A stretch of 11,727 nt of DNA from UBA6770 sp965661115 (lineage in GTDB: Bacteria > Bacteroidota > Bacteroidia > Flavobacteriales_G > Salibacteraceae). Positions 1 through 6,955 of the stretch are shown in pieces; the stretch's first letter is position 1; every line of letters starts with the position of its first letter. Made by a program: the position numbers and the translations under genes. The notes beneath the pieces are model-generated. The model did no database searches. It was not told the DNA's origin and worked only from the letters and a program-made list of their open reading frames with translations. The DNA lies in contig CBFICO010000076.1 in the NCBI GenBank assembly GCA_965661115.1, positions 1 to 11,727 on the forward strand, in the 5' to 3' direction.

Positions 1-2144
1 TTCCAATTCATTCCAATATCCCCTCTATGGTAATCGGGCATTTTGGATTCGTTTCTATCCGAATAAACTGGAATCACTTCCCCTCCATAATCCAATCGTC
101 CGGTTGGAGCGGTAATTCGAGCACCGGTGTTGTACACCCATGTAGCTGATAAATCAATCTTTTTGTTGACGGCATATGTACCAACAATACTAATACTGTG
201 TGGTCGGTGGTAGTTTGCAAAATAGGTTTTACCGTTATTGATATCAGCAACAGTTCGTAATGCTCTACTCAACGTATAAGAAACCCAACCGGTTAAATCT
301 CCTTTATTTTTTCTTACAAAAAACTCAGCACCATAAGACTGTCCGCTACCTTGTCTAATAACTCCTTCCAGTTGTTTATTCAACAAAATATTAGCGTTAT
401 CGGCAAAGTCAATCTGATTTTGAAGTTCTTTGTAATACACCTCTACTGAAGTTTCGTAGGTGTTGTTTTTTAAGTTTCTGAAATACCCTACTGCAACTTG
501 ATCCGCCAAACCTGGCGCTGTGTTGGTTGAACTTGGCATCCAAACATCTAACGGTGCACCACCAGTTGAGTTTGATGCTAAGTGAAGGTATTGCGCCGTT
601 CTATTGTATGACGCTTTGATAGAACTAACATCGTTTAACGTATATTTAATAGCCAATCTTGGTTCTAAATTATTTAACGTGTTATAAATGTCTCCGGGTT
701 CGTATGCATCAAAACCAGTGTTGTTGTAGTTCTCATCGTACGTGTAAACGGTATCTCTTCCAATATTGCTAAAAGTGGTGAATCTGAGTCCATATTGGAA
801 GGTCCACAAAGCGCCAATTTTTTGTTCGTTGCTCACGTAAACCGCATTCTCCAGCGCAAAACGGTTGAAGAACTCTAATCGATTAAAAGCATCATTCTCC
901 TCGCCTGGTTCAATAATAGCCGGCACAAAAGTGTGGTAGGTTGATTGTATTCCAAACTTAATGGTGTTGTTGGTATTCAAGTACCATGTATAATCGTTCT
1001 TAAAACTGTAATTGATAATTTTACTCGTCCACAAGAACTCGTTTGGCCCCGAAGGAACGCCCAAGTTGTAGTTAAAATTGGAATAAATCCCCGTGAAATT
1101 CGAGAAAATTTTATCTGAAAAAATGTGATTCCAACGAGCAGTAACCGTCTGATTTCCCCAACCTAACTTAAACAAATCTGAAGCACCTAAAACATCTCTT
1201 CCGGTGTAAGCCGAAATGAAAACGCGATTCTTGTCGTTAATTCGCCAATTTACTTTTCCATTTAAATCATAGAAAAATAATTCCGCTTCTTTAGCTGGAT
1301 TATCGTCTGGTAACAATCCCAGAAATATATCGCCATAAGTTCTTCTTCCTGAAACTATATAAGAAACTTTGTCTTTAATAAGTGGGCCTTCCACGGTTAA
1401 ACGAGAACTAATTAATCCAATTCCGCCACTTACTTTAGTTTCTTTCGAGTTTCCTTCTTTCATTCTCACGTCCAGCACACTAGATAATCTTCCTCCGTAT
1501 CTTGCAGGAATACCACCTTTATACAATTCGGCATTTTTAATTGCGTCTTGATTAAACACACTAAAAAAACCGAATAAATGTGCAGCGTTATACACTGGAG
1601 CTTCATCTAATAGAATTAGGTTTTGATCTAAGCCTCCACCTCTAACAAAAAAGCCTGTACTGCCTTCACCACCACTTTGCACTCCTGGCAATAATTGAAT
1701 GGCTCGAATAACATCAACCTCTCCCATTAATGCTGGAATTTTTTTTATGGTTTCCATTTTCATATTCACGGTGCTCATTTGCACCTCCTCCACATTCTGG
1801 TTTTCGGCTTCACCAACAACTTCCACCATTTTAAGGCTCTCAGAATTTTTGGGCAGCTCAACATTTAGCGTAACACTTTGGGTTAAATCAACTTGTTTGG
1901 TTACGGTTTGATTTCCTAAAAAACTATACTCTATAGTGTATTGTCCCGGTGGAACCGAAATGGAGTAAAAACCGTAAATATTAGCTGTTCCGCCAGTTTT
2001 TAGCTCTTTGATAAAAACGGTGGCTCCAATCATTTCCTCACCAGTTTCTGCATCACGGATATAGCCGCTTAAGGTTTCTTTTTTTTGAGCTAGTATGGTC
2101 GTCGAAATAATCAACACAACCATCATGAGAATGAAGTTTTTCAC
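1..2144 (-). CDS. TonB-dependent outer-membrane receptor with N-terminal carboxypeptidase-regulatory-like domain (C-terminus cut by window edge)
   Basis: An outer-membrane beta-barrel transporter that would import a ligand using TonB/ExbBD energy; the ligand cannot be told from sequence. About 714 residues are visible. Residues 1-19 form a signal peptide (KNFILMMVV..., ending TILAQ). Residues 24-110 are the beta-sandwich domain (LSGYIRDAETGEEMIGATV, later GFYSISVPPGQYTIEYSFLG). The plug covers roughly 125-235, with RAIQLLPGVQ, GFFVRGGGLDQNLILLDE, ELYKGGIPARYGGRLSSVLDV. The barrel follows, with aromatic-rich strands; the last residues seen are RGDIGMNW, so only a short C-terminal part should be missing. 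The GTG start at 2144-2142 is chosen because it gives a signal peptide with Lys at position 2, and an in-frame stop lies 12 bases upstream; ATG codons at 2126 and 2123 are alternatives that would lose the basic N-region. No SusD-like partner is visible on the upstream side; the downstream side is outside the window. Confidence 0.93.
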   Translation of the reverse strand, partial: MKNFILMMVVLIISTTILAQKKETLSGYIRDAETGEEMIGATVFIKELKTGGTANIYGFYSISVPPGQYTIEYSFLGNQTVTKQVDLTQSVTLNVELPKNSESLKMVEVVGEAENQNVEEVQMSTVNMKMETIKKIPALMGEVDVIRAIQLLPGVQSGGEGSTGFFVRGGGLDQNLILLDEAPVYNAAHLFGFFSVFNQDAIKNAELYKGGIPARYGGRLSSVLDVRMKEGNSKETKVSGGIGLISSRLTVEGPLIKDKVSYIVSGRRTYGDIFLGLLPDDNPAKEAELFFYDLNGKVNWRINDKNRVFISAYTGRDVLGASDLFKLGWGNQTVTARWNHIFSDKIFSNFTGIYSNFNYNLGVPSGPNEFLWTSKIINYSFKNDYTWYLNTNNTIKFGIQSTYHTFVPAIIEPGEENDAFNRLEFFNRFALENAVYVSNEQKIGALWTFQYGLRFTTFSNIGRDTVYTYDENYNNTGFDAYEPGDIYNTLNNLEPRLAIKYTLNDVSSIKASYNRTAQYLHLASNSTGGAPLDVWMPSSTNTAPGLADQVAVGYFRNLKNNTYETSVEVYYKELQNQIDFADNANILLNKQLEGVIRQGSGQSYGAEFFVRKNKGDLTGWVSYTLSRALRTVADINNGKTYFANYHRPHSISIVGTYAVNKKIDLSATWVYNTGARITAPTGRLDYGGEVIPVYSDRNESKMPDYHRGDIGMNW

Positions 2145-2161
2145 AGGTTTATTTTACTCGG

Positions 2162-2169
2162 CAAAAGTA
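2162..2169 (-). promoter_or_regulatory. Bacteroidota -7 promoter element for the TonB-dependent receptor
   Basis: On the minus strand this reads TACTTTTG, an exact match to the Bacteroidota -7 consensus TAnnTTTG. It ends 17 bases before the GTG start, so the expected leader is only about ten bases. I see no convincing TTG at the -33 distance. Confidence 0.55.
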
Positions 2170-2293
2170 ATCTTAGAGATTAAGTATCAGATTTACTTTT
2201 TGTTAAGATGACGAACGGAATCAATTAGATTTAAAAAGTGATATGAATGCACAAACGCCAATCTTACGCGCATTTTATCATTAAAACACCATT

Positions 2294-2322
2294 AACAATC
2301 CTTATCGAATAGAAAGGATGTT
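2294..2322. repeat. Imperfect inverted repeat upstream of the protease promoter
   Basis: AACAATCCTT at 2294-2303 pairs with AAGGATGTT at 2314-2322, with one bulged A and a 10-base centre. It lies just upstream of where the -33 box of the protease promoter would be, so it is more likely a protein-binding site in DNA than an RNA structure. Function is inferred from position only. Confidence 0.35.
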
Positions 2323-2347
2323 ACAAAGCAACGCAGCAACTCGGTAC

Positions 2348-2355
2348 TATCTTTG
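2348..2355 (+). promoter_or_regulatory. Bacteroidota -7 promoter element for the S41 protease/DUF1573 unit
   Basis: TATCTTTG is an exact match to TAnnTTTG and ends 18 bases before the ATG at 2374, implying a leader of about a dozen bases. No clear TTG is present at the -33 distance. Confidence 0.6.
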
Positions 2356-2373
2356 TGTAGCTAAAATCAAAAG

Positions 2374-3981
2374 ATGAATCGAATAAAATTATTACAATTA
2401 AGCCTTTCCGTTTTACTTATTACCAATCAAAATACAGTTGCACAACAACAAAGTGATGCGCAACTAGCCAATCAAAAGTTCAATCACTTAATGAATGTAG
2501 TTTCTACCGTATATGTTGATTCGGTTAACGAAATGAAAATGGTGGATGACGCAATTGCGCGTTTGCTGTCGGATTTAGATCCGCACTCTGTTTACATTCC
2601 TAAAAAGGACAAACAAAAGATGAATGAGCCTCTTCAAGGAAAGTTTGAAGGTGTTGGAATTCAATTCAACATCTTTATGGACACCATACTGGTTGTATCG
2701 ACTATAACTGGAGGGCCTAGTGAAAAGTTAGGCGTTATGAGTGGCGACAAAATTGTTACCATAGAGAAAGATACCGCAGCCGGAACAGGAATAACCAATA
2801 GTGATGTAGTAAAACTGTTAAGAGGACCCAAAGGAACGGTTGTAAACGTTGGCATAAAAAGAAATGGTGAGTCCGAACTATTGAGCTTTGATATTAAAAG
2901 AGATAAAATACCCATTTACAGTGTTGAAGAAGGGTACATGGTGAACGACAAAATTGGCTACGTAAAAGTGACAAGATTCGCCAGAAATACAGTTGCAGAA
3001 TTCAATCAACAACTTGCTCAACTTGAAAAAGATGGTATGGAAGATTTAATTTTAGACCTGAGAGGAAACGGCGGCGGATACTTAAGCACTGCCATTGGAT
3101 TGGCCGATCAATTTTTAGACAAACAAAAGATGATTGTTTATACCCAAGGACGAGCCATGCGCAATGACGAAACGTACTCTAGCCCCAGCGGCACATTCAA
3201 AAAAGGAAAACTAATTGTGCTGGTTGACGAAGGTTCTGCAAGTGCCAGTGAAATTGTCTCTGGGGCTATTCAGGATTGGGATAGGGGTTTAATTGTTGGT
3301 AGAAGAACTTTTGGAAAAGGATTGGTGCAAAAACCATTTCCGTTGCCTGATGGTTCAGAATTTAGATTAACCATTTCAAGATATTACACACCTGCTGGGC
3401 GATGCATTCAAAAGCCATACGATAAAGGAACCAAAGCATACCGTAACGACATAAATGAGCGCTTTAAAAGTGGGCAGTTAACCAATGCTGATAGTATTGA
3501 TTTGCCCGACTCATTAAAGTTTAAAACCAAGATAAATGGTAGAGTTGTATATGGTGGAGGCGGCATTATGCCCGATGTATTTGTGCCAATTGATACCAGT
3601 AAACGATCAGACTATTACATGACGCTTTTAAGAAAGGGAACTTTTAATACCTACTCGCTTAGTTACTTAGATAAAAGGCGAAAAAAGTTGCTTCAAGCGT
3701 TTCCGGATAAATACACTTTTCAGAAAGAGTTTGAAGTTAACGATGAATTGCTCAACGATTTTGTGGAATATGCAGAAAAGAAAAAAATTGAAAAATCAGA
3801 AGAAGACTTAGAAAAATCAAGAGGTGAAATAACCAATTTACTTAAAGCGTACATTGCTCGTGGATTGTACAACGCGGGTTCGTATTTCCAAACCATAAAT
3901 ACGCAAGATGACACCTTTATAAAAGCGGTTGAGTTGTTATCAAATAATACCTTTGATGAACTGAATGTAAAATATAAATAG
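2374..3981 (+). CDS. S41 family C-terminal processing peptidase (CtpA/Tsp-like) with PDZ domain
   Basis: A periplasmic serine protease expected to trim or degrade exported proteins from their C-termini. Residues 1-23 look like a signal peptide (MNRIKLLQLSLSVLLI...VAQ). A PDZ domain spans about 87-165 (GKFEGVGIQF, GGPSEKLGVMSGDKIVTI, LLRGPKGTVVNVGI). The S41 catalytic core spans about 190-405, with LILDLRGNGGGYL at 225-237. By spacing against E. coli Tsp, where catalytic Ser and Lys are 25 residues apart, Ser290 in GSASASEI and Lys315 in RTFGKG are the catalytic pair; Asp301 fits the third conserved position. All appear intact. A charged helical tail (430-535) follows. The length of 535 is usual for Bacteroidota members. 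The next gene starts one base after the stop, so the two are probably co-transcribed. Several paralogues are normal in these genomes, so no symbol is assigned. Confidence 0.95.
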   Translation: MNRIKLLQLSLSVLLITNQNTVAQQQSDAQLANQKFNHLMNVVSTVYVDSVNEMKMVDDAIARLLSDLDPHSVYIPKKDKQKMNEPLQGKFEGVGIQFNIFMDTILVVSTITGGPSEKLGVMSGDKIVTIEKDTAAGTGITNSDVVKLLRGPKGTVVNVGIKRNGESELLSFDIKRDKIPIYSVEEGYMVNDKIGYVKVTRFARNTVAEFNQQLAQLEKDGMEDLILDLRGNGGGYLSTAIGLADQFLDKQKMIVYTQGRAMRNDETYSSPSGTFKKGKLIVLVDEGSASASEIVSGAIQDWDRGLIVGRRTFGKGLVQKPFPLPDGSEFRLTISRYYTPAGRCIQKPYDKGTKAYRNDINERFKSGQLTNADSIDLPDSLKFKTKINGRVVYGGGGIMPDVFVPIDTSKRSDYYMTLLRKGTFNTYSLSYLDKRRKKLLQAFPDKYTFQKEFEVNDELLNDFVEYAEKKKIEKSEEDLEKSRGEITNLLKAYIARGLYNAGSYFQTINTQDDTFIKAVELLSNNTFDELNVKYK

Positions 3982-3982
3982 A

Positions 3983-4558
3983 ATGAAAATGAACGATTGG
4001 AAAGAAACAGTAAAGATTGTATTACTTGCTATTTTAACCGGAACATTGGTTTACGGTACTTTTTTTAAGTCGCCAAAAAAAACTAGAAAACGTCCGCAAA
4101 TAGGTCGAACTGCAACTACGCCGCAAACTCCAACTGCACAACCAGACTTGCAAACGAATCCGCTAAAAGCGGATAATGCTAAGTTCCCTGCAAACAACGA
4201 CCCTTCTGCTAATAAAAGTCAGTTTGCAAACACTACGGTAAACTTTGAAACAGAAGAGCACGATTTTGGGCAAGTTAAACAACATTCAGAAAACGATTTT
4301 GTATTCACATTTACCAATACGGGCTCTGAGCCTTTGTTAATTGAAAATGCACAAGGTAGCTGCGGTTGTACTGTACCAGACTATCCAAAAGCTCCTATAC
4401 TTCCTGGTCAAACTGGAGAAATAAAAGTTAAATATTCGCCTGGAACACAAATGGGTAAACAAACCAAAACGGTTGCGATTACTTCAAACACGGAACCACG
4501 AGTTCGCAACCTATACATTTATGCCGATGTACAGGAAGCTCCAGACCCAGCTTTATAA
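3983..4558 (+). CDS. Membrane-anchored DUF1573 protein
   Basis: The function of DUF1573 proteins is not established; they are Ig-like periplasmic or surface proteins common in Bacteroidota. Residues 8-27 form a single hydrophobic segment (VKIVLLAILTGTLVYGTFF) with a basic stretch, KSPKKTRKRPQ, directly after it. This suggests either an inner-membrane anchor or an uncleaved signal; by the positive-inside rule the basic side could even stay cytosolic, so topology is uncertain. A Pro/Thr/Asn-rich linker (40-82) leads to the DUF1573 domain at about 85-183, with EHDFGQVKQ, FTFTNTGSEPLLI, the hallmark GSCGCT (125-130), LPGQTGEIKVKYSP and VAITSNTEP. The ATG at 3983 is one base after the protease stop; an in-frame ATG at 3989 would also work. 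Co-transcription with the protease suggests the two act in the same envelope compartment, but a substrate relationship is only inference. Confidence 0.9.
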   Translation: MKMNDWKETVKIVLLAILTGTLVYGTFFKSPKKTRKRPQIGRTATTPQTPTAQPDLQTNPLKADNAKFPANNDPSANKSQFANTTVNFETEEHDFGQVKQHSENDFVFTFTNTGSEPLLIENAQGSCGCTVPDYPKAPILPGQTGEIKVKYSPGTQMGKQTKTVAITSNTEPRVRNLYIYADVQEAPDPAL

Positions 4559-4577
4559 AATACTTTTTTAGAAATGA

Positions 4578-4609
4578 AAAGCCTTCGGAGATTTCAGAGG
4601 GCTTTTTTT
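4578..4609. terminator. Rho-independent terminator, probably bidirectional
   Basis: AAAGCCTTC (4578-4586) pairs with GAGGGCTTT (4597-4605) with one G-T wobble, around a 10-base loop. On the plus strand it is followed by seven Ts, a G and four more Ts, ending the protease/DUF1573 unit. On the minus strand the hairpin begins just past the response regulator stop and is followed by TTTTCATTTC, a weaker but usable U-tract. Confidence 0.8.
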
Positions 4610-4612
4610 GTT

Positions 4613-5236
4613 TTAAGTCTTAATAACCACTAATGACGTTTCAATCGCGTAGCGAATCAATTCTGTAGGGGTTTTAAAATGCAATTTACCCATTATGTTT
4701 TTTCTGTGGGTATTGATGGTGTGCTTGCTTAAACTAAGCTCGTCTGCAATCTGTGCCGTTGTCATTCCATCGCATACCAGCTGTACAATTTCCAATTCTC
4801 GTTTCGTAAGAATAGTCGGGTCACAATTGTAATCGAAGTCGTCTTTTTCAATAAGGCTATCCAGTACCTTATTACAGAAAAAACGTTCACCTTTTATTGC
4901 GCTTTCAACCGCCTCTAAAATTTCTTCTTCGCTGCAGTCTTTGGTTAAACAGGCATTTATTCCATTTTGGAGAATAGCCAAGATAAAAGGTCGAGCTATC
5001 TCGCTACTGATACTAACGACACAAGCTTTTTTTTGTAAATCCACATCTTTGACTCTTCCTATTTTAACATGAACAGGATCTGAAATGATTACATCAAACG
5101 GCTTCTCTGAAAGTGCAGATTTAAAATCTTCATCGCACTCCACTTCAAAAAAACTCAGATCTTCAAACCTGTGACTAAGTACAGATTTAACCCCTTCTCT
5201 GAATAAAACACTTGTATCGGCAACTAAAACTTCCAT
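4613..5236 (-). CDS. LuxR/NarL-family response regulator with degenerate receiver domain
   Basis: A DNA-binding regulator of 207 residues, the usual length for this family. The receiver domain covers about 1-120: MEVLVADTSVLFREG at the N-terminus, Asp53 in DVIISDP at the phospho-acceptor position, and Lys99 in ACLTKDCSEEEI matching the conserved lysine. The C-terminal LuxR helix-turn-helix covers about 141-203: LTKRELEIVQLVCDGMTTAQ, then ELSLSKHTINTHRKNIMGKL containing the recognition helix. Odd point: the acidic pair that binds the metal ion is normally Asp-Asp, but here it is Asp7-Thr8, and the usual Met-Pro after the acceptor is missing (DPVHVK). Phosphorylation may therefore be weak, altered or absent. 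No histidine kinase is in the window. It is transcribed divergently from the WYL regulator gene and probably ends at the hairpin at 4578-4609. Confidence 0.92.
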   Translation of the reverse strand: MEVLVADTSVLFREGVKSVLSHRFEDLSFFEVECDEDFKSALSEKPFDVIISDPVHVKIGRVKDVDLQKKACVVSISSEIARPFILAILQNGINACLTKDCSEEEILEAVESAIKGERFFCNKVLDSLIEKDDFDYNCDPTILTKRELEIVQLVCDGMTTAQIADELSLSKHTINTHRKNIMGKLHFKTPTELIRYAIETSLVVIKT

Positions 5237-5242
5237 TGTTTA

Positions 5243-5259
5243 TTTAGACTTATTCTAAA
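5243..5259. repeat. Inverted repeat between the divergent regulators, candidate operator
   Basis: TTTAGA (5243-5248) and TCTAAA (5254-5259) form a perfect 6-base inverted repeat with a 5-base spacer. Flanking TTGTT (5236-5240) and ACAA (5259-5262) extend the symmetry imperfectly. It sits directly between the response regulator start and its -7 element, so a bound protein would block transcription or early elongation; autoregulation is an inference. Confidence 0.4.
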
Positions 5260-5264
5260 CAAGG

Positions 5265-5272
5265 CAAATGTA
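5265..5272 (-). promoter_or_regulatory. Bacteroidota -7 promoter element for the response regulator
   Basis: On the minus strand this is TACATTTG, an exact TAnnTTTG match, ending 28 bases before the start codon. A TTGTTG lies upstream on the same strand at 15-18 bases from the element, roughly where a -33 TTG is expected. Confidence 0.6.
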
Positions 5273-5303
5273 TCAAAGATTAGTACTCAACAAGGTGTTT
5301 TCA

Positions 5304-5311
5304 TCGGTTTG
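5304..5311 (+). promoter_or_regulatory. Weak -7-like element for the WYL regulator
   Basis: TCGGTTTG has one mismatch to TAnnTTTG. A start of transcription near 5318 would fall after the upstream candidate ATG at 5314 and leave about 40 bases of leader for the ATG at 5359, which fits the start chosen for the WYL gene. Confidence 0.3.
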
Positions 5312-5358
5312 TTATGAAGGAAATTCAAATATGTTTGAAGAAGAAATATAGACGCCAC

Positions 5359-6375
5359 ATGCCTGCAAATAAATACGCCTTACTTCGCTATCGAATTATC
5401 GATAAATGCATCAGAAATAAATACAGACCCTACCCTTCAAAAGAAGACTTGCGCCAGGCATGTGAAGACTTTTTATACAACAGTTTTAAAGAACGAGTTT
5501 CTATTTCTACAGTGGAAAAAGACCTTTTTGCAATGCGTAACGAAGAGGGTCTTGGATACCTTGCTCCTATTAAATTCAGTCGGGATTTAGGTGGTTATTA
5601 CTACGATGACCCCTCCTATTCTATAGATAAATTACCATTAAACGAAGATGATATTGAAGCGTTAAAATTTGCCGCTCATACCTTATCTCAATTCAAGAGA
5701 ATTAATGTGTTTGAACAATTTACCAGCGCAATAGATAAGCTGATGGATAGAATTGAATTATCGGATAATATTGAAGATAAATCTATTAACCAATTAGTTG
5801 TTTTTGAGCATGGAGCTACAGCAATTGGATCGAATTATCTGGGTGATATTTTCTCGCACATAAAAGCCAAACAATCTATTAGCATCGAATACAAAAGTTT
5901 TCAAGCTGGTGTTAGTTCATTAAGAAACATTGACCCATATTTACTTAAACAATACGAGAATCGTTGGTATGTGATTGGGTTCGAGCACAAATCAAAAAGG
6001 ATAAAAACCTTTGGATTGGATAGAATAGTTCAGGTTAATACCTTGAATAGCACATTTGAATTGCAGAATGAATTCTCTAGAGAAGATTTTTTTAAGTATG
6101 CTGTAGGCATAACAACCGGAAACTATAAAGCCGAAAAAGTTCAGATAAAATTCTCACATTTTGCATCCAGTTACATCGAAACAAAACCATTTCACTCCAC
6201 ACAGCAACTAATTGCTTCGGATAACAACGGAAAGACTTTTGAATATGAAATTTATATTACACCAGAGGTATTTCAGAAAATACTAGCCTGGGGTAAGGAG
6301 GCAACGGTTGTAAAACCAAGTACCTTTTGTAATGAAATGAAAAATCGTTTAAACGAAATACTCGCCAATTACTAG
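5359..6375 (+). CDS. WYL-domain transcriptional regulator with N-terminal winged helix
   Basis: A predicted ligand-sensing DNA-binding protein. The start at 5359 gives MPANKYALLRYRIIDKCIRN, the N-terminus typical as I remember it for Bacteroidota members; an in-frame ATG at 5314 would add 15 residues (MKEIQICLKKKYRRH). Counting from 5359, a winged-helix region spans about 5-85 (SKEDLRQACEDFL; SISTVEKDLFAMR, likely the recognition part). A helical linker spans about 93-150. The WYL domain spans about 165-240, with DPYLLKQYENRWYVIGFEHK; the signature triplet is Trp-Tyr-Val at 203-205, a conservative variant of WYL, followed by KTFGLDRI. The C-terminal WCX extension spans about 255-338, with ILAWGKEATVVKPSTF. 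The ligand and targets are unknown. It is divergent from the response regulator gene, and its TAG stop overlaps that of the convergent gene at 6372. Confidence 0.88.
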   Translation: MPANKYALLRYRIIDKCIRNKYRPYPSKEDLRQACEDFLYNSFKERVSISTVEKDLFAMRNEEGLGYLAPIKFSRDLGGYYYDDPSYSIDKLPLNEDDIEALKFAAHTLSQFKRINVFEQFTSAIDKLMDRIELSDNIEDKSINQLVVFEHGATAIGSNYLGDIFSHIKAKQSISIEYKSFQAGVSSLRNIDPYLLKQYENRWYVIGFEHKSKRIKTFGLDRIVQVNTLNSTFELQNEFSREDFFKYAVGITTGNYKAEKVQIKFSHFASSYIETKPFHSTQQLIASDNNGKTFEYEIYITPEVFQKILAWGKEATVVKPSTFCNEMKNRLNEILANY

Positions 6376-6836
6376 GCGGTAACCACAGGCTGTTTCCCTG
6401 ACCAGGCTGGAACTTTTCCTTGTCGGATGAGCATTTTTGCTTTTCTAGCGTGCTCTTCAAAATCTCCAAAACACAACGCATCTAATGCATCCTGTTTGGT
6501 TTTTACATCTTCTCCCAACTCTTTTTTGATTTCTTCAAAAGCGCGTTCAACAAAAAGCTCAAAACGCTCAGGTGCCCAGATGTATTCCTTTTTATGCCAG
6601 TCTGGTTGAGTTCTATCAATTTGAAATTCCTTAGGTAACTCGCCATTAATACGCTTCTTTACCGCCAAACCATCAAACTTTTTTGGAATAAGTCTGTTGT
6701 CAAAAACGAAAGGTTTAGAAACCGAAATTGCGTTTTGTCTGCGTGCATGATCTACGACAACCATACCCTCAATGATTAACCCCTTTTTTTCAAGGTGTTT
6801 ATACTTAGTACGAAATCTGTCGAGAATCTGGAGCAT
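6372..6836 (-). CDS. Hypothetical protein, 154 residues, soluble and basic
   Basis: I do not recognise this family. The protein has no signal peptide or membrane segment and is rich in Lys and Arg (about 31 against 24 acidic residues). The N-terminal half looks beta-rich (GLIIEGMVVVDHARRQNAIS, KPFVFDNRLIPKKFDGLAVK). The middle has a Trp/aromatic cluster (QPDWHKKEYIWAPERFELF), and the C-terminal half is helical (VERAFEEIKKELGED, DALDALCFGDFEEHARKAKM). It is accepted as real because the reading frame is open from an ATG preceded by an exact -7 element, the composition is protein-like, and the ORF fills the gap between its neighbours with no competing frame of similar length. The stop overlaps that of the WYL gene in CTAG. 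A role in nucleic-acid binding is possible from its charge but unsupported. Confidence 0.8.
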   Translation of the reverse strand: MLQILDRFRTKYKHLEKKGLIIEGMVVVDHARRQNAISVSKPFVFDNRLIPKKFDGLAVKKRINGELPKEFQIDRTQPDWHKKEYIWAPERFELFVERAFEEIKKELGEDVKTKQDALDALCFGDFEEHARKAKMLIRQGKVPAWSGKQPVVTA

Positions 6837-6879
6837 AAAATTGTTATTTTGAGATCAACTCTTTAGTTTTCAGGATGTA

Positions 6880-6887
6880 CAAATTTA
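6880..6887 (-). promoter_or_regulatory. Bacteroidota -7 promoter element for the 154-residue hypothetical gene
   Basis: On the minus strand this reads TAAATTTG, an exact TAnnTTTG match, ending 43 bases before the ATG at 6836. The surroundings are very AT-rich, so a chance match is more likely here than for the other sites. Confidence 0.45.
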
Positions 6888-6955
6888 TTAACATTGTGAA
6901 AAACTAAAAGGAAATACAACATAAATATTTAAATTTCAGTTGATAAGGAATTAAA

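Noticed and set aside
1369..1911. Two plus-strand open frames (1369-1551 and 1699-1911) inside the receptor gene
   Set aside because: They are antisense to the well-supported TonB-dependent receptor frame, have low-complexity Ser/Thr/Ile-rich translations and no promoter-like element.
2661..3914. Minus-strand open frames 2661-2915 and 3720-3914
   Set aside because: They are antisense shadows of the S41 protease, whose PDZ and catalytic motifs fix the true frame.
6257..6609. Open frames 6257-6481 (minus) and 6427-6609 (plus) around the convergent gene ends
   Set aside because: They overlap the WYL gene and the 154-residue gene out of frame, and their translations look unlike folded proteins.
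4613..6836. The WYL regulator and neighbours as part of a phage-defence island
   Set aside because: WYL proteins do regulate defence loci elsewhere, but no nuclease, helicase, methylase, toxin, integrase or CRISPR repeat is found in the window.
6930..6937. TAAATTTC as a -7 element for the acyltransferase gene
   Set aside because: It has one mismatch to TAnnTTTG in very AT-rich DNA, where such near matches are common, so it is not listed as a promoter.
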